DNA of 43,684 nucleotides from a virus. The stretch lies in the IMG/VR virus record IMGVR_UViG_3300043331_001189, positions 1-43,684 of that record, one strand, 5' to 3'. Within the stretch, counting starts at the first letter, position 1, and every line of letters begins with the position of its first letter. Positions 29,466-37,519 of the stretch are shown here, one piece after another. The translations under genes were made by a program, and so were the position numbers. The notes beneath the pieces were generated by a model, which did not search any database, was not told the origin of the DNA, and was given only the letters and a program-made list of their open reading frames with translations.

Positions 29466-32400
29466 CGGGTGCTCCTCTTGGACTCCACCTCGCCCTCCAG
29501 GTTGAACCCCTGAAGCGCGAAGGTCTCCCGCGCCGTGTCGTGCTCCATCAGCCACCGGATGCGGGCGCCGCGCATCCAGCTCCGCGCCACCCAGAAGTCG
29601 ATTTCCGTCCGGTGCGCTCCCGCCCCGCCCGGAGGCGCCATCAGCGTCGCGTCGCTGTAGGTGGGGGACAGGTCGGTCCACCACTTCAGGTCGACGCTGG
29701 CGAAGCGGCTGTCGTCGAAGTGCAGGCTCCCCAGCTGCCAGAGCTTCTGTGCCCCCGGCTTGCCGCCGTCGATGTCGATGGGCTCCACCTTCGAAGCGAT
29801 GGAGATGTCCCGCGCCTGCACGGTGTTGCCGACGCTGAACCCCGTCGCGCTCTCCAGGGTGATGGTGTTGGTGGCCGCGGCGAAGGACGCGACGGTGCCG
29901 GTGGTCGCCGTCGTGCTGTTGTAGATGCGCGCGCCAGGGAAGAAGTAGCGCTCGGGGTTGGCGGGAGCCGCCGTCCATGTGATGGCGGCGCCGGCCAAGG
30001 TGGCCACGGTGCTGCTCACCAGGCCTGGGTAGACGGGGTCCGTCTGGTCGGCCAGCGTCTCCGCGCGTCGCTCGCTCGCCACGTAGGCCCCGGCACCCAG
30101 ATAGAGCGTGTCCGAGTCCGGCTCCATCAGGCCATGGCGGAAGCCGCCGGTGACGCCGTCCCAGACGTGCGGGCCGGTCCAGTCCCCGGTGTTGGCGTAG
30201 TAGACGTAGGCCAGCACCCCGGACGTGTCCCCGCTGGAGTCCGGGAAGAAGAAGAACACCCGCTGTCGGGTGTTGTCCGCCACCGCGAAGGCGTAGGCGT
30301 TGAGGACGGAGGTGGTGGCCGCCACCTCCAGCGCGCGTAGGTCCGCCTCGATGGGCTTGGAGATGAGGCGCGCTGAGTCCCCCGCTTCCACGACGCCCTG
30401 GTTGGTGAGCGCGTAGATGCCGCGAGGCCCCGCCACCGCCGTCTTTGCGGCCTTCAGGTTCAACTGGAGGTCGTACTCGTCGACGCTCCAGTTGATGCCG
30501 TCGCCCAGGAGGCGGTGCCAGCCGCGATCCGTCATCACCAGGACGTAGTCACGGGTGGCGTGCGCACGCTGGATGGTGCCGATGCCCAAGTCCTTGAACT
30601 GCGTCGGCGGGACCGACCACGGCTCGTCGGGGTCCCCCCACATGAACCCGGCGCTCGCGTCGGACTCGTTCGACTGGAAGAGTCCGGGATCCTGGTCGAA
30701 GAACCATCCGGTGTTGGCCGCGGCGCCGACCGTCACGCCGCTCTCGGTGTAGGTGAACTGCGTGGACGACGGCACGGTTGCGACCGTCTTGAGTCCGTTC
30801 GGAAAGTTGGTGGTGTTCGAGCTGCGGGCCAGTTCGATCTGTTGCCCGACGGCGAAGTAGTGGTCCCCGGCGGTGTTGACGGTGACGGTCGACCCGGAAC
30901 GGGCGATGTTCGACATCAGCACGACGCTGGAGACGCGGGGGGCGAGGGTGTCGCCCACCTGGACGCCGCCGCCCACGATCGTGAAGGCGCAGAACGGGCC
31001 GATGGCTGGCGTGCGCGCGTAGATCCGGATTCGCCCCGGCGCCTCAATGTCGGTGCTGACGTAGGCGGCGTACAACTCGTCGTTGGTGGTCGAGCCGTTG
31101 ATGGCCCGAACGATGGACTTCGCCGTGTCCGCGATGTTCTGAGCCACGCTCCCGGTCGAGTAGACCTTGAACTCGCCGGCCGCGACATCCTCAGTGGATG
31201 CGGCGGCAATGGGCACCGACCACGTCAAGGACGTGAGGTCGTCGGGGTGGTCCGCGAAGATCAACTGGTCCGCGATCTGGAAGCTGAGGGCCGCGCCCGC
31301 GGTCAGCAGCCGCAGTTCGAGAGCGCGGATCCCGGCCACGTTGAACATCAGTACCGCGTCACGGAAGAGAACGGCGTCCCGCGCCTTCGGCGGCCGGTAC
31401 TTCGCGTCGGTCAACTTCCCTAGCGACGTGTACAGCACCGGGGCGCGCAGTTCGTCGTACGCCCTGTCGGTGACGGTCATCGTCCCGGCGGCGATTTCGA
31501 GGTTGGTGGGCGAGCCCTCCCAAACCTGCGCCAGGTTGTCGCTCGGCTCGCTGTTGGCGTCCGCGGACTTCGCGCTGCGGTAGACCTGCACGAAGTCGTC
31601 GACAGTGACGCCAGATGGGATGGGGATGGCGATGTCGGCGTTTCGGGAGGAGAAGCCGTAGGTGATGCTGTTGACGGGGTTGCCGGAGAAGCCGGACGCG
31701 CCGCCGTCGTTGTAGGTGAACGACGTGGCAGAGACGACGGTGACGGAGAAGCGGCCGGCGGCGAAGTTCGTCTCAGCCCCGCCCAGCGTCACGTCCACAT
31801 ACTCGCCCGTGGCGAAACCGTGCGTGGTGTTGATGACGGTGACGACGGCGGTGCCGGAAGTCTTGGAGATGTTCCCGGTGGTGGCGGTGACGTTCGCCGG
31901 GACGGCCAACACGAAGCGGCCGGAGGGCGGGCCAAGCTGGAGGCGCCGGTTGGCGTTGGTGTGGCCCCAGACGATGCGGTACGCCCACTGCCCGTTGGCG
32001 GAGGTGAAGCCGCCGGACTCGTTGGATGTGCGGCGCAGCGTGGCCACGCCCTGAAGCCCTTCCGGCATGCCGGTGAGGCGCCACGTCCCGGTGGGCGTGT
32101 CCAGCTCGTACATGCCGAGCGAGGAGAGGAAAAAGAGGGAGTCCTCCGCTTCGAAGAAGTGCGCTCGGCCACCCACGTCGGGCGGGTCGTACGTGCCGCT
32201 GTACGTGCTCCAGGCGCTCCCGGTCCACCGGGCGATGCTGTTGGTGCCGTAGTGGGCGATGAGGCTGCCCTGGTAGAACTGGAGCGTGTTGATGGTGCCG
32301 CCGAGGCCCTGGGTGAACGACATCCAGTCGAAGCCGCGCCGGGGCTGCAACACGCCGCTGCGCTCCAGCGCGACGTTCTGCGCCTGGTTGAGGCTCCCGG

Positions 32401-32542
32401 TTGGCGCATGCTCATCCGTGGGCGTCCGCCACAGCCCTCTCCACTTGTCGACGCCCGTCATGAACGGCAACCAGTCCGGCTCGTTGTTGCAGCCGGCGAA
32501 GAGGGAGAGGAGGAGAAGGGCGGAGGCGACGCGGTTGGGCAT
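29462..32542 (-). CDS. Tail nozzle-like protein, with N-terminal lipobox
   Basis: 1026 residues. The segment KWRGLWRTPTDEHAP, then SLNQAQNVALERSGVLQPRRG, resembles the start of long podovirus tail nozzle proteins; the rest is beta-rich with Ig-like insertions and an RDYVLVMTDRGWHRL propeller-like region. With the ATG at 32542 the product begins MPNRVASALLLLSLFAGC, a textbook lipobox; third codon positions there are nearly all G/C, supporting translation. An ATG at 32461 overlaps the stop of the preceding lipoprotein gene by four bases, like other joins in the operon, and would omit the signal. Confidence 0.65.
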   Translation of the reverse strand: MPNRVASALLLLSLFAGCNNEPDWLPFMTGVDKWRGLWRTPTDEHAPTGSLNQAQNVALERSGVLQPRRGFDWMSFTQGLGGTINTLQFYQGSLIAHYGTNSIARWTGSAWSTYSGTYDPPDVGGRAHFFEAEDSLFFLSSLGMYELDTPTGTWRLTGMPEGLQGVATLRRTSNESGGFTSANGQWAYRIVWGHTNANRRLQLGPPSGRFVLAVPANVTATTGNISKTSGTAVVTVINTTHGFATGEYVDVTLGGAETNFAAGRFSVTVVSATSFTYNDGGASGFSGNPVNSITYGFSSRNADIAIPIPSGVTVDDFVQVYRSAKSADANSEPSDNLAQVWEGSPTNLEIAAGTMTVTDRAYDELRAPVLYTSLGKLTDAKYRPPKARDAVLFRDAVLMFNVAGIRALELRLLTAGAALSFQIADQLIFADHPDDLTSLTWSVPIAAASTEDVAAGEFKVYSTGSVAQNIADTAKSIVRAINGSTTNDELYAAYVSTDIEAPGRIRIYARTPAIGPFCAFTIVGGGVQVGDTLAPRVSSVVLMSNIARSGSTVTVNTAGDHYFAVGQQIELARSSNTTNFPNGLKTVATVPSSTQFTYTESGVTVGAAANTGWFFDQDPGLFQSNESDASAGFMWGDPDEPWSVPPTQFKDLGIGTIQRAHATRDYVLVMTDRGWHRLLGDGINWSVDEYDLQLNLKAAKTAVAGPRGIYALTNQGVVEAGDSARLISKPIEADLRALEVAATTSVLNAYAFAVADNTRQRVFFFFPDSSGDTSGVLAYVYYANTGDWTGPHVWDGVTGGFRHGLMEPDSDTLYLGAGAYVASERRAETLADQTDPVYPGLVSSTVATLAGAAITWTAAPANPERYFFPGARIYNSTTATTGTVASFAAATNTITLESATGFSVGNTVQARDISIASKVEPIDIDGGKPGAQKLWQLGSLHFDDSRFASVDLKWWTDLSPTYSDATLMAPPGGAGAHRTEIDFWVARSWMRGARIRWLMEHDTARETFALQGFNLEGEVESKRSTR

Positions 32543-32859
32543 GCCCCGTGGTGTACCTCAGGTACCCCGGGGGTGTACACGGACTCGGAGGCCAGCCCCT
32601 GTGTCCCGGAGTCGGATTCGTCGCCGTAGGGGACGGAGCAGTAGACCTCGCAGCCCCCGTTGAAGCAGAGCGGCCGGCGCTGGACCCAATGCTCCTCCTC
32701 GCGGGTGCCGTCCGGGAGGTAGCCCGCGTCCCACTCCCAGACGCCGCACAGTGGGGCCTGGGTGGTGTCAAGGATGTAGGCGCAGTGGTGATCCCAGATG
32801 CACTCCTGGCCGGGGCAGGCAAGGAGGAGGGTGGCGACGAGGGCTGCTGGGACGTTCAT
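32458..32859 (-). CDS. Putative Cys-rich lipoprotein
   Basis: 133 residues. MNVPAALVATLLLAC is a lipoprotein signal (lipobox LLAC), followed by nine Cys in the next 95 residues (CIWDHHC, CFNGGCEVYC). The last 28 codons overlap the nozzle-like gene in another frame, where codon usage is poor, so the functional end may lie earlier or the overlap may be real. It is the first gene of the tail segment after the plus-strand cassette. Confidence 0.55.
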   Translation of the reverse strand: MNVPAALVATLLLACPGQECIWDHHCAYILDTTQAPLCGVWEWDAGYLPDGTREEEHWVQRRPLCFNGGCEVYCSVPYGDESDSGTQGLASESVYTPGVPEVHHGACPTASPPPFSSSPSSPAATTSRTGCRS

Positions 32860-32993
32860 GTTGCGCACTGGTGGCCTCGGGTGTATGGTGCGTACGTTCC
32901 GCTGACGGGCAGGTCGGCGGTGTTCCTCTCCATGTTGCACCGGAGGCCCCGCCGCCGGTTGCCTGCCCGCGACTGGTTGGCGGGGTAGTTTCC
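32860..32993. promoter_or_regulatory. Divergent region between tail segment and plus-strand cassette
   Basis: 134 bases with no gene. A leftward promoter for the tail genes and a rightward one for 32994 should lie here, since a terminator at 33678-33705 lies upstream of the tail segment. I could not place convincing boxes on either strand. Confidence 0.4.
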
Positions 32994-33290
32994 ATGGCGA
33001 AGAAGAAGGCGGCGGCCCCGAAGGTCGCGTTCGAAGTTGGCAAGACGTACCTGCTTCGCGGCGTCACGATGTACCAGATCGGCACAGTGGTGGGCATCAC
33101 GCCGACGGAGCTTCTCCTGTCCCCGGCCGCCTGGGTGGCGGACACGGGGCGGTTCAATGCCGCCCTCAAGTCGGGCGTGCTGGCGGAGGTGGAGCCCTAC
33201 CCCACGGAGACGCTCCCGGCCGGCGTCAACCGCGGCGCACTCTCGGACTGGTGCACCTGGCCGCACGGGGTGCCCACCGAGGTGAAGTGA
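32994..33290 (+). CDS. Small conserved-type phage protein on opposite strand
   Basis: 98 residues: MAKKKAAAPKVAFEVGKTYL, then RGVTMYQIGTVVGI, LSPAAWVADTGRFN and EVEPYPTETLP. I recognise this pattern from small phage proteins of unknown role near structural genes. It is on the plus strand while all flanking genes are minus. The last base of its stop is the first of the next ATG. Confidence 0.75.
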   Translation: MAKKKAAAPKVAFEVGKTYLLRGVTMYQIGTVVGITPTELLLSPAAWVADTGRFNAALKSGVLAEVEPYPTETLPAGVNRGALSDWCTWPHGVPTEVK

Positions 33291-33469
33291 TGGCTGCCGT
33301 CGCAGCCATCCTGCGCGCAGGGTTCGAGTGGTCGGGGTCGGGGTCGCGGTCGTGGTCGGGGTCGCGGTCGTGGTCGGGGTCGCGGTCGTGGTCGCGGTCG
33401 GGGTCGTGGTCGCGGTCGGGGTCGTGGTCGCGGTCGTGGTCGCGGTCGTGGTCGGGAGGTGACTCATGA
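33290..33469 (+). CDS. Ser-[Gly/Arg/Trp] repeat protein, copy 1
   Basis: 59 residues. A short head (MAAVAAILRAGFEW) is followed by alternating Ser and one of Gly, Arg or Trp to the end (SGSGSRSWSGSRSW...). Each Ser-X pair is one hexanucleotide, NGGTCG, with N only G, C or T. The start is coupled to the preceding gene (TGATG) and the stop to the next (ATGA), which supports this frame although all six are open. No family known; possibly a cationic, aromatic membrane- or nucleic-acid-binding peptide. Confidence 0.6.
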   Translation: MAAVAAILRAGFEWSGSGSRSWSGSRSWSGSRSWSRSGSWSRSGSWSRSWSRSWSGGDS

Positions 33470-33654
33470 CGGCAGCCATCCTGCGCGCAGGGTTCGAGTG
33501 GTCGGGGTCGGGGTCGCGGTCGCGGTCGTGGTCGGGGTCGCGGTCGTGGTCGCGGTCGTGGTCGCGGTCGCGGTCGTGGTCGCGGTCGTGGTCGCGGTCG
33601 GGGTCGTGGTCGCGGTCGTGGTCGTGGTCGCGGTCGTGGTCGCGGTCGTGGTCG
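33329..33654 (+). repeat. Hexanucleotide NGGTCG tandem repeat, two arrays
   Basis: Arrays at 33329-33454 and 33499-33654, each over 20 units, where the first base of each hexamer varies among G, C and T but not A. The plus strand has GG or GGGG every few bases, so it may form G-quadruplexes. The head regions between them are duplicated as well. Confidence 0.95.
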
Positions 33655-33663
33655 GGAGGCTGA
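33466..33663 (+). CDS. Ser-[Gly/Arg/Trp] repeat protein, copy 2
   Basis: 65 residues; the ATG overlaps the stop of copy 1 and follows GGAGGTGAC. Head MTAAILRAGFEW is the same as in copy 1, and the Ser-X tail differs in order and length. A 51-base stretch (33472-33522) is identical to 33302-33352, showing recent duplication. Function unknown. Confidence 0.6.
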   Translation: MTAAILRAGFEWSGSGSRSRSWSGSRSWSRSWSRSRSWSRSWSRSGSWSRSWSWSRSWSRSWSGG

Positions 33664-33677
33664 TCACTGCCACCAAT

Positions 33678-33705
33678 GAGCCCGGCGGAAGCGCTCGCCG
33701 GGCTC
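33678..33705. terminator. Strong hairpin between repeat cassette and adaptor gene
   Basis: GAGCCCGGCG (33678-33687) pairs perfectly with CGCCGGGCTC (33696-33705) with an 8-base loop. It follows the plus-strand cassette and overlaps the last codon region of the leftward adaptor gene, so it may stop both transcripts. Confidence 0.7.
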
Positions 33706-34621
33706 ACCAGAACGCCTCGTTGGCCAGATGATCCGGCTCATCCTGGTCCCTATCCGCCAGGCCGCCGTAGAGTTCCTCTTCCAGCGGCCGGAGCTCCGCG
33801 GCCAGCTTCTTCCACAACGAACCCTCTGGCGGCACCAGCGTCATGGCCACCCGATGTGCCAGGACGACGTGCGCCTCTGGGGGCATCTGGAGCACGGGGG
33901 CCTCTTCCGCGAGGCACACGTAGTCGCCCACCACCAGGGCCGAACGGGCGGCGGCAGTCGCGTTGAATTGGATGGCGGACCCAACGATGGCCGCTGGCGT
34001 CGAGTCGTCCACCAGCGAGTCGAACGGCGGCCTGGCCTGGATGATGTCGCAGGGCGTCGACGTGGTGATGCTCAGAGAGGCGGGGGTGACGTTGAGGGTT
34101 AGGGATAGGATGGTGGGATTCACCGCGTCCTGAATGACGGTGATGACTCCTGCCGTCGCGGGCGCCACCAGTTTGTTCGGCCGCCGCGGGTAGGTGAGGC
34201 GGTACGAGTACGAGGCGGAGTCCGGCGTCGGGTAGAACACCAGCGAGTTGTTCCGCCAGAGGTAGGCCTTCGGGATGCCGCGCGTGGTGGGGTTGAGCCC
34301 CGCCAAATCCGTCTCGACCCACTTCTCCAGGTGTCCGACTGCCCCGTCCGGCGCCACCAGTTGCACCAGGGCGATGGAGCCGTGGAGCGCCCGTGTCACC
34401 ACTCGGTACGAGGCGGTGCCCGCGGTGAAGGCGGTGTCCTTCTGAGTGTTGAAAAAGCCGGACTTTTTCGCGCGGATGCGCTTGGCGATGGTGAGCGCCT
34501 CGGAGTTGGCGAGGCGCAGGAGGTCTGCGTCCTGCCAGCCCGGGGCGTAGGCGGACGACGCGGGCGCCAGGGCGCGCGCGCGGATTTCGGCCGCCAGATC
34601 CGCCGAGTCGTACCGCGCCAG
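33704..34621 (-). CDS. Head-tail adaptor-like protein, probable non-standard start
   Basis: The frame is open and codes plausibly from LARYDSADLAAEIRARALA through WQDADLLRLANSEALTIAKR and TAGTASYRVVTRALHG; this is the pattern of podovirus adaptors. No ATG, GTG or TTG occurs before the GTG at 34402, which would remove 73 codons of this region. A CTG at 34621, seven bases after the previous stop region and behind AAGGCGGG, is the best start and gives 305 residues. The end is acidic. Alternative: start at 34402 with 232 residues. Confidence 0.65.
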   Translation of the reverse strand: MARYDSADLAAEIRARALAPASSAYAPGWQDADLLRLANSEALTIAKRIRAKKSGFFNTQKDTAFTAGTASYRVVTRALHGSIALVQLVAPDGAVGHLEKWVETDLAGLNPTTRGIPKAYLWRNNSLVFYPTPDSASYSYRLTYPRRPNKLVAPATAGVITVIQDAVNPTILSLTLNVTPASLSITTSTPCDIIQARPPFDSLVDDSTPAAIVGSAIQFNATAAARSALVVGDYVCLAEEAPVLQMPPEAHVVLAHRVAMTLVPPEGSLWKKLAAELRPLEEELYGGLADRDQDEPDHLANEAFW

Positions 34622-34625
34622 GCCG

Positions 34626-34823
34626 CTACCCGCCTTCCGTCGTCCGCAGGGCCTGGAGCCGCGTCAGGAGGTCTGGCCCCTCGGCGGGCGCGGGTGGGGC
34701 CGCTGACTGCTCCGGCTTCTGGGGACGCAGGACGGCCATCAGGCGGCCCATGCGTGCCCGGCCATCCAGGCCCCGGAGCTCCTCCAGGGCCGCCCTCCTG
34801 CCCTCTGCCTCGTGTGCGTCCAT
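34626..34823 (-). CDS. Small protein before adaptor
   Basis: 65 residues starting MDAHEAEGRRAALEEL; helical first half, Pro/Ala linker, helical end (DLLTRLQALRTTEGG). Nine-base gap after the decoration-like gene. Could be an assembly chaperone or head-completion factor; no family known. Confidence 0.65.
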   Translation of the reverse strand: MDAHEAEGRRAALEELRGLDGRARMGRLMAVLRPQKPEQSAAPPAPAEGPDLLTRLQALRTTEGG

Positions 34824-34831
34824 GCCGCCTC

Positions 34832-36049
34832 CTACAGCGTGAGGGTCAGGGTCGTGTCGTTGCTCCCGCCCGTCAGGTTGGCGCCGCCGCCCACGGGGGT
34901 TGCGGTGCCTCCGGCGATGACGGAGACGGTGGGGAGAGCGCCGTTCACCAGCCTGGCCCCGGTGGCCGTGTAGCCGGTGCCGGTGACCGAGACGGTGATC
35001 GCGTTCCCAAGGTGCCCGCCGCGCACCGCCGTCAGGGTGACGGTCCCGCCCGAAGACGTGGCGGTGACGTGGCCGCGCACCAGGGCGTCGGTGCTGGCGT
35101 TGATGGCCGTCACGATGCTCGCCGCGGTGGTGGTGTCGTTGCCGTTGGTGCCGGTGGCATTGACGGTCACGCCGTTGATGACGGTGGCGTACGTGCCTCC
35201 GTCTGCCCCAGAGACGACGGTGGTCTGCGCCGCCTGCGCGCCCTCGTACTGCGCGAGCGTGCCGCCGGTCAGCCGCGCGCCCGAAACGGCCAGGTCGGTG
35301 CCGTCCGTCGTCGTCAGGGTGATGGCGTTGCCGGCGATGCCGCCGTACTTGGCGAAGATGTGGACCACCGCACCGCGCGCCAGCGCCCGGACGTGCTTGG
35401 AGACAATGGCCGTCGTGGAGCCGTTGATGGCCGCCGCCAGGTTCGTCGCCGTGGCCGCGTCGGTGGCGCCCACCACGAATTGGTTGTTGGCCGCCGTCGT
35501 GGCGTGCGCAGTGATGGCCTGGCCGTTGATGGCAATCGCGTCGGCGGCGTCGACGCTCGCGCACGTCGCCGTGCCAGTGGCCACCACCCCCAGGTTCTCG
35601 ATGGTGACGCCGTTGGAGCCGGCGCCGGGCTGGGAAGCGGTGACGGTGACCACGGCCAGGGCGCTGGTGGCCGTCACCACCCCGGAGATGCCAGCCGTGG
35701 TGCTGGCGTTGATGGCAGCGGCGAGCGCCGCGGCATCCAGTGTGTCCGTGCCCCCGGAGATGTCGAACTCGTTGTTGCCGGTGGTGGCCGCAGAGCCCTT
35801 GGCGGTGAAGGGCACGCCGTTGATGAGCAGGACGGTGCCTGCCGCCATCGACGCGAGGGTGATGGTGGCGGACCCGGCCTCGGCGGAGTCCCGCACGGTG
35901 ACGGTGCGGATGGTGTGGGCGCCGTTGAGCCCGCCCTCCAGGTGATCGATGAGGGCGCGCAGGTTGTTCGGGGCTCCGGCGTCGGAGTCGAACGAGAGGT
36001 CACCAGCATTGAGGCTGGCGACCGTGACGGTGGTGTTCTTCGAGGCCAT
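34832..36049 (-). CDS. Capsid decoration-like protein with three repeated domains
   Basis: 405 residues, no signal. Three related domains of about 100 residues (near 48-150, 151-265 and 270-385) share an ING strand, a helix AAAINAST or AAAINGST or VTAINAST, and a VTATS/VTVTA strand ending GSNGVTI, AGNAITL or LGNAITV. This pattern occurs in phage tail and head-decoration proteins. Being next to the capsid gene favours decoration or a head fibre. Very Thr/Ala/Val-rich. Confidence 0.65.
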   Translation of the reverse strand: MASKNTTVTVASLNAGDLSFDSDAGAPNNLRALIDHLEGGLNGAHTIRTVTVRDSAEAGSATITLASMAAGTVLLINGVPFTAKGSAATTGNNEFDISGGTDTLDAAALAAAINASTTAGISGVVTATSALAVVTVTASQPGAGSNGVTIENLGVVATGTATCASVDAADAIAINGQAITAHATTAANNQFVVGATDAATATNLAAAINGSTTAIVSKHVRALARGAVVHIFAKYGGIAGNAITLTTTDGTDLAVSGARLTGGTLAQYEGAQAAQTTVVSGADGGTYATVINGVTVNATGTNGNDTTTAASIVTAINASTDALVRGHVTATSSGGTVTLTAVRGGHLGNAITVSVTGTGYTATGARLVNGALPTVSVIAGGTATPVGGGANLTGGSNDTTLTLTL

Positions 36050-36076
36050 GGCCGAGTCTCCCGGTAAGGCGGTGGG

Positions 36077-37330
36077 TTACTCGGTGACGCCCGTCATGGC
36101 GATGGTGCGGCCCGGGGCGAGGAGCGCCGGGTGCAGGATGAAGTTGGCCCGCGCCTCGTAGGAGGTCTTGTCGGCCACCTGGTTCCAGAGGTCCGAGTCG
36201 TCGTCCGGGCCGAGGTCGAACTTCACGTCGTGGGTGCCGACGCGGAACAGGTTGTCCGGGCCGAACGCCATCATGTCGCCGTCGCGGATGAGCGGGTCCA
36301 CCAGGAGCTCCGTGGGTCCCGTCTGGCCGTAGTAGACGATGGACTCGACGCCCGTGGTACCGCGGCTGCGCTCATAGGAGCCGTCGAAACGGCGAGAGGA
36401 CATCAGGTCGGAGTTGAGGATCTCGTACGAGACGGAGGGCACCAGCAGCGTGGTGTTCTGCCGCTCGTCCTTCCGGGCCGCCAGGGTGTCGCGCCCCACC
36501 AACTTGCGCATCGCCTTGAGCACCAGGAGCATGGTGGGGCGGCCGAAGCTGGACGAGACGTTGGGCTTGAACCAGGGGTAGGTGCCCACGTTGATGCCCA
36601 GCAGCGTCCCGGACGTGGTGGTCATCAGCTTGTGGAAGCCGGCCATCTCGTTGAACGCCGTGGTGGAGCGGGCGCCCTTGAAGTAGAGCCAGTCGTTCGC
36701 CACCACCGACGAGGACGTGCCCGAGACGGTGATGGTCTTCGCGTCGAGGTCGACGCCCGTCACCGTCAGGTCGGCGTTGTGCTGGTTGGCGGACGCCGTC
36801 TGGGCGTCGAACGCCTCCAGCTTCGCGTTGATGAGCCGGATGGCGGTGGGCGCGTTCCAGGTGGCGTTGGTGATGGTGATGACGCCGGTGTCGATGGACG
36901 ACACCTGGAAGATGCCCTCCTGGCCGTAGTGGAGGGAGTGCTCCAGCCGGAACTCGACGCCCGCCTGCAGCGCCATGATGCGCTGCTTGGTGGCGTTGGC
37001 GAAGGCCGTCGCCCCCTGGCTCAACGCCTCCGCGAAGGTGCGGGTGGTGATGCGCGTCCGCATGTGGAACTCGTAGGCGGAGATGTCCGTCTGCGCGCTC
37101 TCCATGACGATGGCGTCGTTGAGCGTCGCCTCGGAGCCGGTGGTTCCGTTGTACGTCCCGCCGTGCTCCATGGTGAGTTCGGCCGCGTACTTGAAGGTGT
37201 TGCCCACCTTCGTCTTGTCGGAGAACGGCGCCTTGTCCCGGAGGATGGTCGCCTTGAACGGCATCTTGACGAGCTCGCCGTAGACGGTCTTCGCCATCTG
37301 CGACTGCGTCGGGGTAGCTGCGGAAGCCAT
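36077..37330 (-). CDS. Major capsid protein
   Basis: 417 residues, between scaffold and decoration-like genes. It has N4-gp56/HK97-type features: an N-terminal arm with VYGELVKMPFKATILRDKAP, FKYAAELTMEHGG, an E-loop-like IDTGVITITNATW region, ARKDERQNTTLLVPSVSYEIL, and a C-terminal RANFILHPALL. No protease gene is visible. It has its own upstream control region, fitting high expression. Confidence 0.85.
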   Translation of the reverse strand: MASAATPTQSQMAKTVYGELVKMPFKATILRDKAPFSDKTKVGNTFKYAAELTMEHGGTYNGTTGSEATLNDAIVMESAQTDISAYEFHMRTRITTRTFAEALSQGATAFANATKQRIMALQAGVEFRLEHSLHYGQEGIFQVSSIDTGVITITNATWNAPTAIRLINAKLEAFDAQTASANQHNADLTVTGVDLDAKTITVSGTSSSVVANDWLYFKGARSTTAFNEMAGFHKLMTTTSGTLLGINVGTYPWFKPNVSSSFGRPTMLLVLKAMRKLVGRDTLAARKDERQNTTLLVPSVSYEILNSDLMSSRRFDGSYERSRGTTGVESIVYYGQTGPTELLVDPLIRDGDMMAFGPDNLFRVGTHDVKFDLGPDDDSDLWNQVADKTSYEARANFILHPALLAPGRTIAMTGVTE

Positions 37331-37489
37331 GTGAAGTCACTCGCTGCGCGCGTGCGCGCGTGAAGAGGCAGAGACGAACTGCGGCTCTGGCTCCCTTGCG
37401 GTAGTGGCTTCAGGCTTCGGGGTGGCCCATCGCCCTGGCGGGTAGAGGTGCGCCCCTGCGCCCGCGGCCTACATCTCCGGGGCCAACGA

Positions 37490-37519
37490 ACGTGACGCTA
37501 CGTGACGCGACGTGCGGCG
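37490..37519. repeat. Three 10-base tandem repeats
   Basis: ACGTGACGCT, ACGTGACGCG and ACGTGCGGCG in direct order, one per DNA helical turn, about 160 bases before the capsid start. The third is degenerate and runs into the possible -35 box. Likely an activator site or spacer element for late transcription. Confidence 0.7.

Noticed and set aside
32856-33707. Long minus-strand frame of Asp/His/Arg and Thr/Pro repeats
   Set aside because: It is the antisense of the hexamer arrays and has no coupled start; the plus-strand frames have a ribosome-binding site and exact start/stop overlaps with neighbours.
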